DNA of 35,933 nucleotides from an uncultured Pelagibacteraceae bacterium (GTDB lineage Bacteria; Pseudomonadota; Alphaproteobacteria; Pelagibacterales; Pelagibacteraceae). The stretch is taken from positions 1 through 35,933 of the forward strand of contig CACFJO010000006.1 in assembly GCA_902566675.1 (NCBI GenBank). The letters run 5' to 3'. Shown piece by piece: positions 32,190 to 35,933 of the stretch. Numbering within the stretch: position 1 is the stretch's first letter; each line of letters starts with the position of its first letter. The notes beneath the pieces are model-generated. The model was not told where the DNA came from. It did no database searches and saw nothing but the letters and a program-made list of their open reading frames with translations. A program made the translations under genes and the position numbers.

Positions 32190-33527
32190 ATGAAAAAATT
32201 TTTTTTGGCAATTATTTTCAATATATTATTTTTAAATAATTTATTCGCATTAATTGAAGTTGATATAACTAGAGGAAATTTAGATCCGCTTCCTATAGCT
32301 GTATCACCATTACATGTAGATATTAAATCAGAAGAATTCAAAAATTTAAAAATAAAAAACTTAGGTGAAGAGATTTCTTTAATAATTGAAAAAAATTTTA
32401 GGAATACAGGTTTATTTAATCCTTTAAAAAAAGACGCTTTTGTTCAAAAACCTGACATCGCTCATTTAAAACCAAGATTTGAGGATTGGCGTTTAATTAA
32501 GGCTCAAGCATTAGTGACAGGCAAACTTTTAATCAAAGATGAAAAATTAAAGGTTGAATTTAGGCTTTGGGATTTGGCAGCTGCACAAGAAATGACTGCT
32601 TTAGCTTTCACAACAACTCCATCTAACTGGAGAAGAGTCGCACATATAATTTCAGATAAAATTTACGAGAGGCTCACTGGTGAAGAAGGATATTTTGACA
32701 CTAGGATAATTTATGTTGCAGAAAGTGGACCGAAAAATCAAAGGGTTAAAAAACTTGCGATTATGGATCAAGATGGTTTTAATACCAAGTATCTTACTTT
32801 AGGTAACGAGTTAGTCTTAACACCAAGGTTTAATCCCACAAACCAAATGGTAACTTATATGTCTTACTTTAGAAACATGCCAAGAGTTTATTTGTTGGAT
32901 ATTGAGACTGGGACGCAAGAAGTGGTAGGAAATTTTCCAGGAATGACTTTTGCTCCAAGGTTTTCACCAGATGGAAAAAAAATTATAATGAGTTTTGCGA
33001 AAGATGGAAATTCAGATATTTATACAATGGATCTTGAGTCTAGAGTTGTAGAAAGAATAACAGAGCACTCTTCAATTGATACCTCCCCATCTTTTTCACC
33101 AGATGGAAAATTTATAGCTTTCAATTCTGACAGAAGCGGATTACAGCAAATATATGTTATGAGGAGTGATGGAAGTAATGTGAAAAGAATAACTTTTGGA
33201 AAAGGAATTTATGGTACGCCTGTCTGGTCACCAAGAGGTGATTTGATAGCATTTACAAAAATGCATAAGGGAAGGTTTTATATTGGCGTGATGAGAATTG
33301 ATGGGACGGGCGAAAGACTTCTTACAGAAAATTATTACCAGGAGGCACCATCTTGGTCTCCTAATGGAAGAGTTCTTGTATTTTATCGTGAGACAAAAGC
33401 AGGAGAAAAGGGAGAGGGATTCACTGCAAAATTGTGGTCAATTGATATTACAGGTTATAATGAGAGAAGACTTTCCACTAAAACTGATGCTTCAGACCCA
33501 TCTTGGTCCTCATTATTGTCAAAGTAA
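32190..33527 (+). CDS. tolB: Tol-Pal system beta-propeller protein TolB
   Basis: 445 residues. A signal peptide ([20 protein letters not shown]) is probably cut before LIEVDITRG. The N-terminal TolB domain follows, then a six-bladed propeller with repeats such as [39 protein letters not shown] and [15 protein letters not shown]. It acts in the periplasm, binding Pal and TolA. It starts 1 base after the tolA stop. A shorter frame over its 3' end at 33298 is a shadow. Confidence 0.95.
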   Translation: MKKFFLAIIFNILFLNNLFALIEVDITRGNLDPLPIAVSPLHVDIKSEEFKNLKIKNLGEEISLIIEKNFRNTGLFNPLKKDAFVQKPDIAHLKPRFEDWRLIKAQALVTGKLLIKDEKLKVEFRLWDLAAAQEMTALAFTTTPSNWRRVAHIISDKIYERLTGEEGYFDTRIIYVAESGPKNQRVKKLAIMDQDGFNTKYLTLGNELVLTPRFNPTNQMVTYMSYFRNMPRVYLLDIETGTQEVVGNFPGMTFAPRFSPDGKKIIMSFAKDGNSDIYTMDLESRVVERITEHSSIDTSPSFSPDGKFIAFNSDRSGLQQIYVMRSDGSNVKRITFGKGIYGTPVWSPRGDLIAFTKMHKGRFYIGVMRIDGTGERLLTENYYQEAPSWSPNGRVLVFYRETKAGEKGEGFTAKLWSIDITGYNERRLSTKTDASDPSWSSLLSK

Positions 33528-33602
33528 GCTTAAATTTTATGCAAAATGTACTTGAATATTTTGAAATAATTTGAAATAACCACAATGAACCTAGGGGAAA
33601 AA

Positions 33603-34079
33603 ATGACATTAAATACGAATTTAAAAAACATATTATTAGTAGCTTTCACTACACTTTTACTTAGCGCATGTTCAACTGCTAAGAAATCTGGAGAGCTAGA
33701 CGGAGACGTTTATACTGGCAAAGAAACTGTAGAATATTTAGCTTCAGGTGTTCCTGATAGAGTATTTTTTGCTACAAATAAATCTTCTTTGACAACTAAA
33801 TCTAGAGAGACTTTACGTAAACAAGCTAGTTACTTACGTAAAAATAAAAATCTTAATATTACAATTGAAGGTCACGCTGACGAAAGAGGTACTAGAGAGT
33901 ATAACTTAGCGCTTGGCGAAAGAAGAGCAAATGCCGCTAGAGATTATCTTATGACTTATGGCATTTCAGGAAAAAGAATATCTGTAATAAGTTACGGAAA
34001 AGAAAAGCCTGTAAATCCTAAATCTTCATCTGTAGCATGGTCTCAAAATAGAAGATCTGTAACCGTAAAAGTAAATTAA
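33603..34079 (+). CDS. pal: peptidoglycan-associated lipoprotein Pal
   Basis: 158 residues from the ATG at 33603. That start has AGGGG 5 bases upstream; the in-frame ATG at 33585 has none and would extend the signal peptide with acidic residues. A lipoprotein signal ends in LLLSAC with Cys23 as the lipidated residue. The OmpA-like domain has RVFFATNKSSLTTKSRETLR and ITIEGHADERGTREYNLALG followed by ERRANAARDYL. It anchors the outer membrane to peptidoglycan. The 75 bases before it contain a tandem TTTGAAATAA repeat (33560-33579) of unknown meaning. Confidence 0.94.
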   Translation: MTLNTNLKNILLVAFTTLLLSACSTAKKSGELDGDVYTGKETVEYLASGVPDRVFFATNKSSLTTKSRETLRKQASYLRKNKNLNITIEGHADERGTREYNLALGERRANAARDYLMTYGISGKRISVISYGKEKPVNPKSSSVAWSQNRRSVTVKVN

Positions 34080-34094
34080 TTTTCTAACTAAATT

Positions 34095-34132
34095 AAGACC
34101 CTTTAGTACTTATATTAAAGGGTCTTTTTTTT
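34095..34132 (+). terminator. intrinsic terminator after pal
   Basis: An 11-base perfect inverted repeat, AAGACCCTTTA (34095-34105) and TAAAGGGTCTT (34116-34126), encloses a 10-base loop and is followed by a T run to 34132. It is the clearest rho-independent terminator in the window, placed between pal and cpoB. It probably separates or attenuates the tol-pal message from cpoB-tilS. Confidence 0.9.
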
Positions 34133-34159
34133 GCCATTTTATCAAAATAAAAGTGAATC

Positions 34160-35119
34160 ATGTTTGAAAACAAAAAGCTTAAATTACTAGCTATTTTTTT
34201 TCCTCTATTTATTTTTACAATTTTAAATGCAGAGGAAGAGGAAATTTACTTAAAAGCAATTTCAGACCAAATACAAGTTATAACAAAAGACCTAAAAACT
34301 TTAGAAAAAGCAGTTTATCAAAAATCAGATGCACTGAGCAGTTCAAATTTATCGCAGATTAAATCTGATGGCTTGAACGAAGATATTTTAACTAAACATT
34401 TATTAAAACTTAATGAGATAGAAAATCAATTTAGAGAATTAACGAATAAGTTTGAAGAGGTAAATTTTAAGTTAGATAAGTTATCTACAAGGGTAACAAA
34501 AATTCAATCTGATACACAACTAAGATTCTCGGATCTCGAAGGCATTTCGACAGAGTTACCTAAAAACAATCAAGCTAATTTACCTGGAACAAGTAAGCCG
34601 CAAGATTTTGGTGCGGCAGCTGGCTATCAAACAAAAAATTTACCAACACAACAATCAATTAATTCGGTTGAGAGTGCTCAAACTGTAATTACTGAGCAAC
34701 CGCAACAAAAAACTTCTTTGTTACCAGATAAAACACCTGACAAACAATATGAGTTTGCAGTTAGTTTTATGAAAATTGGCGATTATGAAACTGCTGAGTT
34801 TGCACTCAGAGAATTTATAGAAAAAAATAAAGATCATGATCTTGCTGGTAGTGCACAATATTGGTATGGAGAAACTTTCAGAATTAGACAACTATACTCT
34901 GACGCGGCAACTGCATATTTAGATGGCTATCAAAACTATCCAAAAAGTAAAAAAGCCCCGGATAATCTTTTAAAACTTGGCATAACAATGGTTCAGCTTG
35001 GAGAGAAAGATCAGGGTTGTAAAATGATTCTAGGTCTCAAAAAAGAATACCCAAAAGCGAGCAAGTCTGTGTTACAAAAAGCTCAATATGAGCAAAAAAA
35101 ATTCAAATGTAAATCTTAA
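34160..35119 (+). CDS. cpoB: Tol-Pal associated coordinator CpoB (YbgF)
   Basis: 319 residues. A signal peptide (LLAIFFPLFIFTILNA) is followed by a coiled-coil region (residues 25-120, KLNEIENQFRELTNKFEEVN), a Pro/Gln-rich linker, and three TPR-like repeats from about residue 195: DKQYEFAVSFMKIGDYETAE, SAQYWYGETFRIRQLYSDAA and APDNLLKLGITMVQLGEKDQ. CpoB coordinates peptidoglycan synthesis with Tol-driven constriction. It lies after the terminator, so it may have its own promoter in the short gap, though I see none that is convincing. Its 3' end overlaps the tilS start by 32 bases. Confidence 0.88.
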   Translation: MFENKKLKLLAIFFPLFIFTILNAEEEEIYLKAISDQIQVITKDLKTLEKAVYQKSDALSSSNLSQIKSDGLNEDILTKHLLKLNEIENQFRELTNKFEEVNFKLDKLSTRVTKIQSDTQLRFSDLEGISTELPKNNQANLPGTSKPQDFGAAAGYQTKNLPTQQSINSVESAQTVITEQPQQKTSLLPDKTPDKQYEFAVSFMKIGDYETAEFALREFIEKNKDHDLAGSAQYWYGETFRIRQLYSDAATAYLDGYQNYPKSKKAPDNLLKLGITMVQLGEKDQGCKMILGLKKEYPKASKSVLQKAQYEQKKFKCKS

Positions 35120-35933
35120 AAAAAGTTTAAAGAATTTTAAAGATTTTAATAAAGTTTATAGCGAGTTTAAAAAAAAAATAATCTTTTCAAAAAGAAAGTC
35201 TTTTTGCGTTGCTATATCCGGTGGACCAGACAGTCTTGCCTTGGCTGCATTAGCAAAAGCTTATAGTCATGAAAAAGAATCGAAGTTTTACTACGTTTTA
35301 ATTAATCATAATATTAGAAAAAATTCTTCTTTAGAGGCTCAAAAAGTAAAAAAACTCCTTAAAAAACACAAAATTTTTTTAAGTGTTCTTAACAATAAAA
35401 AAAAAATAAATAAAAATATTCAGGGTCAAGCAAGGAAAATAAGATACGATCTTCTTTTAAAATTTTGTAAAAAGAAAAATGTAAAATCGATTTTAACTGC
35501 TCATAATTTAGAGGATCAGGTAGAAACATTTTTTATCAGACTTTCAAGGGGAAGTGGTTTAACAGGTTTATCATCAATGAATTCTTCAATAAATCTTAAT
35601 AGTAAAATCAAATTACTAAGACCATTGCTGGGTATTCAAAAAAAATTTTTAACAAAAATATCTAAAAAAACATTTGGTAAGTATTTTAAAGACCCCTCAA
35701 ATAGAAATCCTAAATATTTGAGAACCAAAATTAGAAGCTTAAAAACTCATTTAGCCAAAAGCGGCATAAGTTATGAACAAATCATTAGATCAATCAACAA
35801 CTTAGCTTCAAGTAAAGCTACATTAGAGGATTTTTACAGAGGGTTATTTCGAGATATTGCAAAAAAATCAAATGATGAAATTTTAATAGATAAAAAAAAA
35901 TTTTATAAATTAAATACAGAAATTAAAATGCGT
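35088..35933 (+). CDS. tilS: tRNA(Ile)-lysidine synthase, N-terminal part (3' end outside window)
   Basis: 282 codons from the ATG at 35088 run open to the window edge. SGGPDS at residues 44-49 is the PP-loop ATP-binding motif, AHNLEDQVETFFIRLSRGSG is the second TilS block, and KDPSNRNPKYLRTKIR is the third. The enzyme makes lysidine at position 34 of tRNA-Ile(CAU), so that it reads AUA; this is essential and heavily used in an AT-rich genome. Gene order pal-cpoB-tilS is usual in alphaproteobacteria. The chosen ATG overlaps cpoB; GTG at 35109 is a possible later start. Confidence 0.92.
   Translation, partial: MSKKNSNVNLKKSLKNFKDFNKVYSEFKKKIIFSKRKSFCVAISGGPDSLALAALAKAYSHEKESKFYYVLINHNIRKNSSLEAQKVKKLLKKHKIFLSVLNNKKKINKNIQGQARKIRYDLLLKFCKKKNVKSILTAHNLEDQVETFFIRLSRGSGLTGLSSMNSSINLNSKIKLLRPLLGIQKKFLTKISKKTFGKYFKDPSNRNPKYLRTKIRSLKTHLAKSGISYEQIIRSINNLASSKATLEDFYRGLFRDIAKKSNDEILIDKKKFYKLNTEIKMR

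Noticed and set aside
33298-33555. 85-residue frame overlapping the end of tolB
   Set aside because: It is a shifted reading of the last propeller blades of tolB and resembles no protein.

Overview
The window looks like a Pelagibacterales (SAR11, Candidatus Pelagibacter-like) alphaproteobacterial chromosome. The evidence is the very AT-rich DNA, spacers that are mostly overlapping or under 30 bases, alphaproteobacterial gene orders (tkt/zapA divergence, yebC-ruvC-tol-pal-cpoB-tilS, split pntAA-pntAB-pntB), an alphaproteobacterial initiator tRNA, and above all a 5S rRNA gene standing apart from any 16S-23S genes at the edge of a surface-polysaccharide island. That layout matches the hypervariable region described between 23S and 5S in SAR11 genomes. 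No stretch longer than about 300 bases lacks a gene. I saw no insertion sequence, integrase, CRISPR array or phage gene.

Region 1 (1-13372, all + strand) is the island's right end. It holds the 3' end of an asparagine-synthase-like gene, a putative sugar O-methyltransferase, kdsB, a HAD phosphatase and a sugar nucleotidyltransferase. A nucleotide-sugar pathway follows: CDP-glucose 4,6-dehydratase (rfbG-like), a TylC3/NovU-type C-methyltransferase, a DegT-family aminotransferase broken by one extra G in a G7 run, a ColD-type PLP 3-dehydratase with His in place of the usual Lys, an RmlC-like epimerase, glucose-1-phosphate cytidylyltransferase (rfbF-like) and a final SDR reductase/epimerase. Two GT2 glycosyltransferases and a sulfotransferase-like protein complete it. 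Together they suggest a CDP-linked deoxy or branched-chain sugar for LPS or another surface glycan; the exact sugar is inference.

Region 2 (13383-13885) is a compact RNA/microprotein cluster: tRNA-Val(GAC), 5S rRNA with what looks like its own sigma-70 promoter, rpmJ (L36), and a 36-residue membrane protein resembling the small aa3 cytochrome oxidase subunit IV. Region 3 (13904-17410, +) is the three-gene proton-translocating transhydrogenase plus a transaldolase-family gene. It meets typA tail to tail with overlapping stop codons.

Region 4 (17407-26809, - strand) reads from tkt through pgk, class I fba, thiE, efp, suhB, rpmE, trcR, rpsU, cspA and the initiator tRNA to typA. It mixes central carbon metabolism with translation. 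rpsU has no ATG/GTG/TTG start and seems to begin at ATT behind a strong GGAGG.

Region 5 (26867-35933, +) carries a coiled-coil gene, zapA, 5-formyl-THF cyclo-ligase, a YmdB-type phosphoesterase, yebC, an atypical RuvC-like nuclease (no ruvA/ruvB beside it), tolQ-tolR-tolA-tolB-pal, a clear intrinsic terminator, cpoB and the 5' part of tilS.
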